Shown piece after piece: positions 6,770 through 14,483 of a DNA stretch of 29,850 nucleotides (positions are counted from its first letter, which is position 1; every line of letters starts with the position of its first letter). Where the stretch lies: positions 1-29,850 of the forward strand of contig CAJUFJ010000043.1 of assembly GCA_910585815.1 (NCBI GenBank), written 5' to 3'. A program made the position numbers and the translations under genes. This DNA is from an uncultured Oscillospiraceae bacterium (lineage in GTDB: Bacteria > Bacillota > Clostridia > Oscillospirales > Oscillospiraceae). Under the pieces are notes generated by a model, which was not told the origin of the DNA, made no database searches, and worked only from the letters and a program-made list of their open reading frames with translations.

Positions 6770-9088
6770 CTACATGGCCAGCAGCTCCAGCTTCTCCCCG
6801 TCGGAGACGGCTTTCAGCTGGGACACCGGATTTTGATACCCCTCAATGAGCCGGACGGCGATGGCGTCCTCCAGCTCCTTCTGAATGAGGCGGCGCAGGT
6901 TCCGGGCGCCGTAGGTGGCGGAATAGGATTTCTTCACCAGGTAATTGAGCAGAGTCTCGTCCCAGGTGAAGTTGATTTCCTTCTCCTTCAGGGTGCCCAC
7001 CAGCTCCTTGAGCATGAGCACGGCAATGCCCTTAAAATTGTCCTCAGACAGCTGGTTGAAGTAGACAATCTCGTCCACCCGGTTGATGAACTCGGGGCGG
7101 AGGAAGTCGTTGAGGGCCTTCATGGCCCGGTCCTTGCCCTGTTCGTTGGCGGTGCGGCCGAAGCCCACCGAGCCGCCTCCCTTGGTGCTGCTCCCGGCGT
7201 TGGTGGTCATAACGATTACCGTGTTCTCAAAGTTCACCGTACGGCCGTGGGCGTCGGTGATGCGGCCGTCGTCCAGCACCTGAAGTAGGATGTTCAGCAC
7301 GTCGGGGTGGGCCTTCTCGATCTCGTCAAAGAGGACCACCGAATAGGGTTTGCGGCGAATCTTCTCGGTGAGCTGGCCCGCCTCGTCATAGCCCACATAG
7401 CCCGGAGGGGAGCCGATGATTCGGGAGACCGCGTGCTTCTCCATAAACTCGGACATATCCAGCCGGATCAGGGACTCGGGGGTGTCGAACAGGTCGGCGG
7501 CCAGCTGCTTCACCAGCTCGGTCTTGCCCACGCCGGTGGAGCCCACGAAGATGAAGGACACCGGCTTGTGCTTGGGAGAGATGCCCACACGGCCCCGGCG
7601 GATGGCGGCGGAAACCGCCTTTACCGCCTCGTCCTGGCCGATTACGTGGGACTCCAGCCGCTCCTCCAGCTTGGCCAGGCGCTGGAATTCCTGCTCCTGG
7701 ATGCGGCTGGCGGGGATGTTGGTCCACAGCTCGATGACGTTGGCCAGGTGCTCCTCGGTGAGGGAGGGGTGGGCCTCGTTTTGCAGCTCCGATTTCTCCT
7801 CCTCCAGCCGCAGCTCCAGGCTCTTGATGTCAGCCAGCCGCTTGTAGGACTCCTCGGTGGCGGCGGCCATCATGACCTCCTTCTCCTTAGCCAGGTCGGC
7901 CAGCTCCTTGTCCACCGCGTTGAGGCGGGCGAGGGCCTTGTTGTGGAGATTCACGTTGGAGCAGGCCTCGTCAATCAGGTCGATGGCCTTGTCGGGCAGG
8001 TAGCGGTCGGTGATGTAGCGCTCGCTCATGGTAACGGCCAGCCGGCACATGGCGGGGGAGACCGCCACCTGGTGGAAGGACTCATAGTAGGGGGCGATGC
8101 CCTCGATGACCCGCACGCTGTCCTCGATGGAGGGCTCCTCCACGATGACGGGCTGGAACCGCCGCTCCAGGGCGGTGTCCTTCTCGATGTGCTTGCGGTA
8201 CTCGTTGAGGGTGGTGGCCCCGATCACCTGGAGCTCCCCCCGGCCCAGGGCGGGCTTGAGGATGTTGGCGGCGTTCATGGAGCCCTCGGCGTCGCCGGCG
8301 CCCACGATGGTATGGACCTCGTCCACCACCAGGATGATGTTGCCCAGCTTTTTGATCTCCTCAATGAGACCCTTCATCCGGCTCTCGAACTGGCCACGGA
8401 ACTGGGTGCCCGCCACCAGGGCGGTGAGGTCCAGCAGGTAGACCTCCTTGTCCAGCAGCTTGTAGGGCACATCCTTGTTGGCGATGCGCTGGGCCAGCCC
8501 CTCGGCAATGGCCGTCTTGCCCACACCGGGCTCGCCGATGAGACAGGGGTTGTTCTTCTGCCGGCGGTTGAGAATCTGCACTACCCGCTCCAGCTCCCGC
8601 TCCCGACCGATGAGCTTATCCAGCTTGCCCTCCTGGGCCCGCTGGGTCAGGGAGATGCAGTAGCTGTCCAAAAACTTCCGCTTGGCAGGCTTGGCCTGCC
8701 CCTTTTCGCCCCGGGCGGGCGGGGGAGTGGGCCCCTCGCCGGAGGAGGGCTTTTCCGGGGAGGAGGAGCCGCCGCCAAAGAGCTGGTTGAGGAAGGGGAA
8801 GGTGGCGGTGCGGCCGTCGTCCTCGTCGTCGTCCTCGTCCTTGGCGGGGGACATCATCCCCTCCATCCCCTCGGCGCCGCCGAAGGCGGACATCATCTCG
8901 GTGGTGAGGTTGTCCAGGTCCTCGTCGCTGATGCCCATTTTCTTCATCATGTCGTCGATGGGCTTGATGCCCATCTCCCGGGCGCACTTGAGGCACAGGC
9001 CCTCGTTTTTGGAGGTGCCGCCCTCCAGCTTGGTAATGAAGATAACCGCCACATTTTTGCCGCAGCGGCTGCACATGGTAGGCTGCAT
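6770..9088 (-). CDS. Clp ATPase with N-terminal zinc finger (ClpE-like)
   Basis: A 772-residue Hsp100 unfoldase. Cys6, Cys9, Cys32 and Cys35 form a zinc finger as in ClpE, instead of the double Clp-N domain of ClpC. A low-complexity acidic and Pro/Gly linker (about 75-135) follows. AAA-1 has Walker A GEPGVGKT (185-192) and Walker B VVDEVHT; a short coiled-coil middle domain (about 385-440) follows; AAA-2 has GSTGVGKT (about 505) and VLFDEIEKAHP. The GYVGYDEAGQL pore region is intact. It should feed substrates to ClpP, whose gene is not here. AAAGGAG lies about ten bases before the ATG. No clear CtsR operator is visible upstream. ClpC is the alternative label but the N-terminus argues against it. 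Confidence 0.9.
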   Translation of the reverse strand: MQPTMCSRCGKNVAVIFITKLEGGTSKNEGLCLKCAREMGIKPIDDMMKKMGISDEDLDNLTTEMMSAFGGAEGMEGMMSPAKDEDDDEDDGRTATFPFLNQLFGGGSSSPEKPSSGEGPTPPPARGEKGQAKPAKRKFLDSYCISLTQRAQEGKLDKLIGRERELERVVQILNRRQKNNPCLIGEPGVGKTAIAEGLAQRIANKDVPYKLLDKEVYLLDLTALVAGTQFRGQFESRMKGLIEEIKKLGNIILVVDEVHTIVGAGDAEGSMNAANILKPALGRGELQVIGATTLNEYRKHIEKDTALERRFQPVIVEEPSIEDSVRVIEGIAPYYESFHQVAVSPAMCRLAVTMSERYITDRYLPDKAIDLIDEACSNVNLHNKALARLNAVDKELADLAKEKEVMMAAATEESYKRLADIKSLELRLEEEKSELQNEAHPSLTEEHLANVIELWTNIPASRIQEQEFQRLAKLEERLESHVIGQDEAVKAVSAAIRRGRVGISPKHKPVSFIFVGSTGVGKTELVKQLAADLFDTPESLIRLDMSEFMEKHAVSRIIGSPPGYVGYDEAGQLTEKIRRKPYSVVLFDEIEKAHPDVLNILLQVLDDGRITDAHGRTVNFENTVIVMTTNAGSSTKGGGSVGFGRTANEQGKDRAMKALNDFLRPEFINRVDEIVYFNQLSEDNFKGIAVLMLKELVGTLKEKEINFTWDETLLNYLVKKSYSATYGARNLRRLIQKELEDAIAVRLIEGYQNPVSQLKAVSDGEKLELLAM

Positions 9089-9185
9089 GGTGAATACGCT
9101 CCTTTCGGGAAAAGTCCACGTTTGAGGAGATAGTACACCCCAATTATGAACTGGCTATGAACACTGGCCCTGAGAAATACAGGGT

Positions 9186-9881
9186 TTACAGGAAAAATGA
9201 CAGCGGGCTGACGGTGCAGAAGAACTTTAGCAGATAAGTCTGTTCCACCGCTTCGGGGGGAATATAACCGTCCCGCAGCAGCCAGACGGCGATGAACACC
9301 ACCAGCGCCCCCTTCACCAGCCCCACGATCCCGCCGCCCCAGCGGTTGGCGGTGTAGAGGACGGGCAGGTGGGCCACCAGGTCCAGGGTGTGGCTGAAAA
9401 AGAACCAGGCAATGAGCACCGCAAAGAAAGCGATGGCAAAAATCACAATCCGGGCGATCTGCACCGCCACAAAGTGGGCCAGCGCCTGGGCGGCGTGGGT
9501 GACGATGTCAGCCGCCTTGTCGTCCACCGCCTTTTGGAAGGTCTCCGCAAAGCCCTGGAAGAACCTGGAGTCCCTCAGCGGCTCCAGCAGCTCCTCCAGG
9601 GGGAGCTGGGCCAGCCAGTCCTCCTCCTCCGTGGAGGTGTTTTCCGCCAGAGAGTGCTGGTAGTAGCTGGTTACTGTGTCGTGGATGCTGCTGGCGACAG
9701 CGGGCTCGATGGCTTTGGCCACCGGCTCGGCCAGGGCGTTGGAGAGGAAGGAGGCCCCGATCAGGGCCACAAAGACGGCCAGCAGGGAGCACAGAGTGAG
9801 CACAAGGCCCCTCCGATAGCCCAGCCAGACGAAAAAGAGCAGAACGGCAGCGATGCCGATATCGTAGACAATGTAAGACAT
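9186..9881 (-). CDS. CvpA family membrane protein
   Basis: A 231-residue protein starting MSYIVYDIGIAAVLLFFVWLGYRRG, the typical CvpA opening. There are about four hydrophobic segments: residues 5-22, 27-45, a pair around 140-165, and one near 190-210 containing WGGGIVGLVKGALVVF. A hydrophilic loop (about 60-125) separates the first and second pairs. The ATG at 9881 has AGGAGG five bases upstream; an earlier in-frame start lacks a site. CvpA proteins are linked to colicin V production and envelope functions, but their biochemical role is unsettled. A GC-rich hairpin fills the gap between this gene and the DUF5711 gene upstream. Confidence 0.85.
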   Translation of the reverse strand: MSYIVYDIGIAAVLLFFVWLGYRRGLVLTLCSLLAVFVALIGASFLSNALAEPVAKAIEPAVASSIHDTVTSYYQHSLAENTSTEEEDWLAQLPLEELLEPLRDSRFFQGFAETFQKAVDDKAADIVTHAAQALAHFVAVQIARIVIFAIAFFAVLIAWFFFSHTLDLVAHLPVLYTANRWGGGIVGLVKGALVVFIAVWLLRDGYIPPEAVEQTYLLKFFCTVSPLSFFL

Positions 9882-9983
9882 GGAGACCTCCTGATAAATG
9901 GTGTGTGGGGCCCGACGACCCCGGCGGGCCAACCGGCAACTCTTTCAGGACCCGCCCGGGTGGTCGGGTCCCGCAGGCCCCGG

Positions 9984-11165
9984 CTACGGGATGTACAGCC
10001 AGGCCTGCTGGTCGTTGGCCAGCAGGGCGGAGCCGTTGGTGTTCAGGTCCACCCTCCGGGCGGCGCGGCTGTTCTCCACCCCGGCGACAAACTCCAGGCT
10101 GGTGTTATACACCGAAAGCTGGCTGCCGGTGAGCAGGGCGCAGTATTCCCCGGCGGCAGCGTAGTCCAGCACCTGCCCGGTGAGGGCGATGGACTGGACC
10201 ACCTGGGCGGAGCTGTCCACCAGCAGGGCCTGGTCGGCGCTGCCCGAGCGGTAGCGGCCCATCAGCAGAAAGGCGAAGCCGTCGCCGCCCAGGGAACAGC
10301 CCTTCAGGTAGCTGGGGCTGAAGAAGCAGGTCTGCACCGTCTCGCCCTCGGGGGTGAGGGATACGGTGAGCAGCCGGTCCTCTCCCACCAGCCAGACCAC
10401 CCCCAGGTCAAAGTCCATATCCAGCACCGTCATGCCCCCCAGGTCCAGCTGGGCGAAGGGCTCGGTTTTGTCCACCGCATAGAGCAGCAGGCGGCTGAAA
10501 AAGGCGCCGTTTTCCTGGCCGATGGTGACCACCGCCACCGTCCGGCCGTCGGGGGAGATTGCGGCGTCCACCGCGAAGGTGGAGGACAGGCTGATCTGGA
10601 TAACCGGCTCCCCCCGCCGGTCGTAGACGGTAACCGCCCCCTTGTAGCCGCTCTGCTGGGCGGTGACGGCCAGCCAGCCCCCGTCGTTGGGCCGGGCGGA
10701 CAGCAGGTCCGCCCCACCCTCCAGGGAGAGGGAAAAATTTTTCTCCCCGTCCCGGAAGGCGAACAGGGACTGGTTGCCGGCGTCGTAGACCACGGCGGTG
10801 CTGCGGGAGGCGGTGAGCACCGGATTTTCCAGGGAGCGCACCTCCTCGGCCAGCTGCTGGCCGTCCAGGCCGTAGTAGTGGGCCCCGGCGGCGGAGGCCG
10901 TTACCACGCCGCTGTTCAGGTAGGCGATGGACAGCTTGTCGCCCCCGGCGTGGGAGAAGGGGGCGGACTCGCCGGTGGCACCGGTGTCCATGCGCTGGTA
11001 GTCCAGCCAGTGCTTGAAGGTGTTCATGTTGATGGTGTCCCGGTAGATCACCAGGACCATGGCCCCCAGCAGCAGGGCCGCCGTGGTCAGCAGGGCCAGC
11101 AGGCGGAGCAGGGGATTGGGCTTTTTCAGCCGCTTGAGGGCGGGCGCGTTTTTGTTCTCATCCAT
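9984..11165 (-). CDS. DUF5711 family membrane-anchored beta-propeller-like protein
   Basis: A 393-residue protein with a basic cytoplasmic N-terminus, one membrane segment at about residues 19-41 (LLRLLALLTTAALLLGAMVLVIY), and an extracytoplasmic part with repeating beta-strand blocks such as ISPDGRTVAVVTIG and GDGFAFLLMG. This layout matches the DUF5711 family of Clostridia, whose function is unknown. It begins nine bases after the truA stop with only a distant GAGG, so it is probably translated by coupling. It may be a surface scaffold or sensor; that is inference. Confidence 0.75.
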   Translation of the reverse strand: MDENKNAPALKRLKKPNPLLRLLALLTTAALLLGAMVLVIYRDTINMNTFKHWLDYQRMDTGATGESAPFSHAGGDKLSIAYLNSGVVTASAAGAHYYGLDGQQLAEEVRSLENPVLTASRSTAVVYDAGNQSLFAFRDGEKNFSLSLEGGADLLSARPNDGGWLAVTAQQSGYKGAVTVYDRRGEPVIQISLSSTFAVDAAISPDGRTVAVVTIGQENGAFFSRLLLYAVDKTEPFAQLDLGGMTVLDMDFDLGVVWLVGEDRLLTVSLTPEGETVQTCFFSPSYLKGCSLGGDGFAFLLMGRYRSGSADQALLVDSSAQVVQSIALTGQVLDYAAAGEYCALLTGSQLSVYNTSLEFVAGVENSRAARRVDLNTNGSALLANDQQAWLYIP

Positions 11166-11174
11166 ATTTACTGC

Positions 11175-11924
11175 TTAAATATCCTCATCATACCACAATC
11201 TTGTCATGTACAGCCCCCCGGGGGGGACGGTAGGTCCGGCCAGGGTCCGGTTGCCCGATTCCAGGATGGCGGGGATGTCCTCCGGGGCCAGCTTGCCCTC
11301 GGCGGCGTAGACAATGGTGCCCACCATGGCCCGGACCATGTTGTATAAAAAGCCGTTGGCACACACCCGGCAGGAAATCAGGTCGCTGGTGCGCTCCACG
11401 TCAAAGTAGTGGACCGTCCGCACGGTAGTTTTGGTCTCGGTGCCCACTGAGCGCACCGCCCGGAAGTCATGGGTGCCCACAAACTGCGCCGCCGCCCGGG
11501 CCATAATCCCCTCGTCCAGGCGCTTGGGGTAGAACCAGGCCCGGTTGACATAAAACGGATTGCCCAGCCGGGAGTTGTAAATGCGGTAGGTGTACTCCTT
11601 TTTCCGGCAGGAGCCGATGGCGTTGAAGTCCTCGGGCACCTGGGTGGCCTTCACCACCACAATGTCGTCGGGCAGGCGGGTATTCACCGCTAAGGGGAGC
11701 TTGTCCAGGGGGATGCGGCAGGTGGTGCGGAAGTTGGCCACGTAGACCTCCGCGTGGACCCCCGCGTCGGTGCGGCCCGCCCCGGTGCACTTCACCGGAT
11801 GGCCCACCGTGGCTGCCAGCGCCTTCTCCAGCGTCTCGGCCACCGAAATTGCATTTTTTTGCACCTGCCACCCGTGGTAGGCCGTGCCGTTGTACATCAG
11901 CTTTAGAGCAATGTTTCGTTCCAT
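11175..11924 (-). CDS. truA: tRNA pseudouridine synthase A (TruA)
   Basis: This 249-residue enzyme makes pseudouridine at tRNA positions 38-40. The catalytic Asp is Asp53 in GRTDAGVHA. Other family marks are YNGTAYHGWQVQ at 11-22, the GTHDFRAV segment and the C-terminal NGFLYNMVRAMVGT motif. Length is normal. In Firmicutes truA usually follows ecfT directly; here an XRE repressor, a divergent small gene and a 128-bp repeat separate them. The ribosome site (GGGGG five bases before ATG) is weak. Confidence 0.95.
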   Translation of the reverse strand: MERNIALKLMYNGTAYHGWQVQKNAISVAETLEKALAATVGHPVKCTGAGRTDAGVHAEVYVANFRTTCRIPLDKLPLAVNTRLPDDIVVVKATQVPEDFNAIGSCRKKEYTYRIYNSRLGNPFYVNRAWFYPKRLDEGIMARAAAQFVGTHDFRAVRSVGTETKTTVRTVHYFDVERTSDLISCRVCANGFLYNMVRAMVGTIVYAAEGKLAPEDIPAILESGNRTLAGPTVPPGGLYMTRLWYDEDI

Positions 11925-11952
11925 AAAAACCCCCGTCCCGCCCGCAGGCGAT

Positions 11953-12080
11953 AAGCCTCCCTCTTAGAGGGAGGTGGCACGGGCGAAGCCCGTGACGGAG
12001 GGAGTACGCCGGTCAAAGATGCTTACTCCCTCAGTCACCGCCTTTGGCGGTGACAGCTCCCTCAGAGAGGGAGCCTTTTT
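11953..12080. repeat. Nested palindromic intergenic repeat, copy 1
   Basis: A 128-bp element opening AAGCCTCCCTCTTAGAGGGA and closing in GAGGGAGCCTTTTT. Inside are a GGGCGAAGCCC hairpin and an ACCGCCTTTGGCGGT hairpin, with GGAGGGAGT and ACTCCCTC as a middle pair, giving nested symmetry. It is closely related to the elements at 14364-14483 and 21233-21342. It separates xre from truA and may end transcripts. Confidence 0.85.
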
Positions 12081-12084
12081 GCGC

Positions 12085-12306
12085 TTACCTGTTAATCTCC
12101 CGCTTATCCGTCAAGCCCAGCAGGTAATCGGTGCTGACATCGAAGAATTTGGCAATCTGGATCAGGCCGGGAACTTCGGGATAGTGTCTCCCGTACTCAT
12201 AGCCCTGATAACTGCGCAGTTTTACTCCACAGATTTCGGCCATTTCCCGTTGTTTCAGACCGCGTTCCTTTCGGAGCTCTCTCATTCGTTCAGAAAAAAT
12301 CTGCAT
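12085..12306 (-). CDS. XRE family helix-turn-helix repressor
   Basis: A 73-residue Cro/CI-type DNA-binding protein. LKQREMAEICGVKLRSYQGYEYG (residues 17-39) is the helix-turn-helix; the protein ends in FDVSTDYLLGLTDKREINR, as usual for short XRE proteins. The ATG at 12306 has AGGAGG directly upstream. It is divergent from the small gene at 12389, and two direct repeats in the 80-bp gap are likely its operators. The pair breaks up the ecfT-truA order and may be an acquired unit. Confidence 0.88.
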   Translation of the reverse strand: MQIFSERMRELRKERGLKQREMAEICGVKLRSYQGYEYGRHYPEVPGLIQIAKFFDVSTDYLLGLTDKREINR

Positions 12307-12322
12307 ATTTCCTCCTGAGCTA

Positions 12323-12368
12323 TTGACACGCAACTAAAAGCGGTATAAAATAAAGACGCAACTAAAAG
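12323..12368 (+). promoter_or_regulatory. Promoter with two direct-repeat operators
   Basis: TTGACA (12323-12328) and TAAAAT (12346-12351) with a 17-base spacer form a plus-strand promoter for the gene at 12389. ACGCAACTAAAAG occurs twice, at 12328-12340 in the spacer and at 12356-12368 just after the -10 box, 28 bp apart. The layout suits a repressor that blocks polymerase. Confidence 0.65.
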
Positions 12369-12388
12369 ATACAAAAGGAGATGCCACT

Positions 12389-12661
12389 ATGAACAAAACC
12401 TTGAAAATGCTTTTCGTAGACAATCCCTACATAGCGGAGCAGGTCTGTGCCTTTTGCAGCACGCTTTCAGAGTTCCGGGAAGCGGAGCGGGAATTTAACG
12501 CTGTCAGCGAACAAATCGCGGAAAAGCTGGGTCAGGAGCTGTATCTCGACTTTGAAGAAGCCCAGTCCTGGTACATGGCAAAACTGGTCAACGCCTATTA
12601 TCTCTTTGGATTGGGTCTGCGTCAAGAGGTTTTATCAGCTTTACAGCCCAAAGTGTCCTAA
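12389..12661 (+). CDS. Small protein, possibly DUF6809-like
   Basis: A 90-residue protein, acidic and mostly helical, with no signal or membrane segment. The stretch FEEAQSWYMAKLVNAYYLFGLGLRQEVLSAL (residues 55-85 in outline) resembles the end of DUF6809 proteins (helix with FxxGFRLGxRLxxEVL), but the N-terminus differs and the match is only tentative. AGGAG lies eight bases before the ATG. It is controlled from the XRE divergent region. Its last 21 bases overlap the 3' end of ecfT on the opposite strand. Function unknown; a partner or antagonist of the XRE protein is possible. Confidence 0.6.
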   Translation: MNKTLKMLFVDNPYIAEQVCAFCSTLSEFREAEREFNAVSEQIAEKLGQELYLDFEEAQSWYMAKLVNAYYLFGLGLRQEVLSALQPKVS

Positions 12662-13450
12662 CACCCCCACGCCCACGGTGATGGCCAGAAAGAGGAACAG
12701 GGCCACGTAGTCGGCGGCTTTGTATTTCAGCTGCCGCAGGCGGGTGCGGCCCTCGCCGCCGTGGTAGCAGCGGCACTCCATGGCGGTAGCCAGCTCGTCG
12801 GCCCGGCGGAAGGCGGAGATAAACAGGGGCACCAGCAGGGGCAGCAGGGCCTTGGCCCGCTGGATCAGGTTGCCGCTCTCGAAGTCGGCCCCCCGGGCCC
12901 GCTGGGCGGACATGATCTTGTCGGTCTCCTCAATAAGGGTGGGGATAAACCGCAGGGCAATGGACATCATCATAGCCAGCTCGTGGACGGGCACCCGCAC
13001 CATTTTCAGCGGTCCCAGCAGAGACTCCAGCCCGTCGGTGAGCAGGATGGGGGAGGTGGTGTAGGTGAGCAGGAAGGTGCCGGAAATAAGCATCATAATG
13101 CGCACAACCATGAAGAAGGCCCGCCAGACGCCCTCCAGGGTGATGGTAAAGACCCAGAACTGGGCCAGCACAGTGTCCCCCGGGGTGTAGAACAGGTTGA
13201 GCACCGCGGTGAACACCACAATGAACAGCACCGGCTTCAGCCCCCGGAAAACCGACTTCACCGGGACCTTAGACAGATAGATGGACCCGGCCAGCACAGC
13301 CAGCATGACGGCGTAGGTAATGAACCAGGCGGCCAGAAACAGGGCCACAATATAGAGGACCACACAGATCAGCTTGGTCCGGGGGTCCAGGCGGTGGACC
13401 GGGGAGTTTCCCGGGAAGTACTGGCCCAGGGTAATGTCTTTCAGCGCCAA
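12641..13450 (-). CDS. ecfT: Energy-coupling factor transporter transmembrane protein EcfT
   Basis: This 269-residue membrane protein is the T component of ECF transporters for vitamins and similar micronutrients. The opening GQYFPGNSPVHRLDPRTKL and several hydrophobic helices match EcfT. The coupling motif AQRARGADF (about 183) is kept; the second, usually ARGY, reads MECRCYHG here. It starts with TTG immediately after the ecfA2 stop, with GGGGGCGG upstream. The C-terminus overlaps the convergent small gene by 21 bp. Confidence 0.92.
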   Translation of the reverse strand: MALKDITLGQYFPGNSPVHRLDPRTKLICVVLYIVALFLAAWFITYAVMLAVLAGSIYLSKVPVKSVFRGLKPVLFIVVFTAVLNLFYTPGDTVLAQFWVFTITLEGVWRAFFMVVRIMMLISGTFLLTYTTSPILLTDGLESLLGPLKMVRVPVHELAMMMSIALRFIPTLIEETDKIMSAQRARGADFESGNLIQRAKALLPLLVPLFISAFRRADELATAMECRCYHGGEGRTRLRQLKYKAADYVALFLFLAITVGVGVLGHFGL

Positions 13451-14314
13451 TTACACCGCCCCCTTTCCCAATTTTTCCAGGATAGCGGCCTTGGCCTGGT
13501 CCAGGGTGTACACCGAGGGGTCGATGTCCACCCCCATGGCCCGCAGCCGGTGGAACACCCGGGTGAGCTGGGGCACGCCCAGTCCCATCTTCTCCAGCTC
13601 GTCCCCGTGGCGGAAGACCTCCCGGGGGGGGCCCTGGAAGGGAATTTTCCCGTCGTTGACGGCCACCAGCCGGTCCACCGACCGGGCCACCTCCTCCATG
13701 GAGTGGGACACCAGGATGACGGTGGCGTTGTGGGCCTGGTGGTACTCCCGGATGTTGCCCAGGATGGACTCCACCCCCTCCGGGTCCAGCCCGGCGGTGG
13801 GCTCGTCCAAAATGAGCACCTTGGGCTCCATGGCGATCACCCCGGCGATGGCCACCCGGCGCTTCTGGCCGCCGGACAGCTCGAAGGGGGATTTTTCCAG
13901 GTGGTCGTCCCGCAGGCCCACAAAGTAGGCCGCCGACCGCACCCGGCGGTCGATCTCCTTCTCGTCCAGCCCCATATTCTTGGGGCCAAAGGAGATGTCC
14001 TTATACACCGTCTCCTCAAAGAGCTGGTACTCCGGGTACTGGAACACCAGCCCCACCTGAAACCGGGTCTTTTTGGTGATCTTGGGGTCGGACCAGATGT
14101 CCGTGTCCTGAAAGAGCACCGTCCCCGACGTAGGCTTGAGCAGGGCATTCAGGTGCTGGATCAGGGTGGACTTTCCGCTGCCGGTGTGGCCAATAATGCC
14201 CAGGTACTCCCCGGGGTAGGCGCAGAAGTCCACGCTGTCCAGCGCCGTGTGCTCAAAGGGCGTCCCGGCGGAGTAGGTGTGAGTGAGCTGTTTCGTTTCG
14301 ATTATGGGTTGCAT
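13451..14314 (-). CDS. ecfA2: ECF transporter ATPase EcfA2
   Basis: A 287-residue ABC ATPase. Walker A GHTGSGKST is at 42-50, the Q-loop is in FQYPEYQLFEETVYKDI (typical of EcfA2), the signature is LSGGQKRR, Walker B is VLILDEPTAGLD and the H-loop is VSHSMEE. With EcfA1 and EcfT it forms the energising module shared by many S components; no S gene lies in the window. AAGGA is nine bases before the ATG. The 167-bp gap to ecfA1 is filled by a palindromic repeat. Confidence 0.93.
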   Translation of the reverse strand: MQPIIETKQLTHTYSAGTPFEHTALDSVDFCAYPGEYLGIIGHTGSGKSTLIQHLNALLKPTSGTVLFQDTDIWSDPKITKKTRFQVGLVFQYPEYQLFEETVYKDISFGPKNMGLDEKEIDRRVRSAAYFVGLRDDHLEKSPFELSGGQKRRVAIAGVIAMEPKVLILDEPTAGLDPEGVESILGNIREYHQAHNATVILVSHSMEEVARSVDRLVAVNDGKIPFQGPPREVFRHGDELEKMGLGVPQLTRVFHRLRAMGVDIDPSVYTLDQAKAAILEKLGKGAV

Positions 14315-14363
14315 AGAGATACATCCTTATTAGTAGTGGTACACGCCCGGAGGGTCGCGTCCT

Positions 14364-14483
14364 AAGCCTCCCTCTTTGAGGGAGGTGGCACGGGCGAAGC
14401 CCGTGACGGAAGGAGTCCGTCAACGGAGAACTCCCTCAGTCAGCCCTGCGGGCTGACAGCTCCCTCTCTGAGGGAGCCTTTTT
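14364..14483. repeat. Nested palindromic intergenic repeat, copy 2
   Basis: About 120 bp, opening AAGCCTCCCTCTTTGAGGGA and ending GAGGGAGCCTTTTTA. Its last bases touch the ecfA1 stop codon. It contains the same GGGCGAAGCCC core as copy 1 and a CAGCCCTGCGGGCTG hairpin in place of ACCGCC. It sits between two genes that are normally adjacent. Confidence 0.85.

Noticed and set aside
7307..9133. 608-codon open frame on the plus strand opposite the Clp ATPase
   Set aside because: Low-complexity Gly/Leu/Val/His protein; it is the mirror of a GC-rich gene and has no ribosome site or family.
9369..11348. 659-codon open frame on the plus strand over the CvpA, DUF5711 and truA genes
   Set aside because: Spans three well-supported genes and intergenic sequence on the other strand; composition is that of a shadow frame.
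12761..14365. 534-codon open frame on the plus strand over ecfT and ecfA2
   Set aside because: Opposite strand carries intact, motif-rich transporter genes; His/Gly/Gln-rich product is typical of antisense frames.
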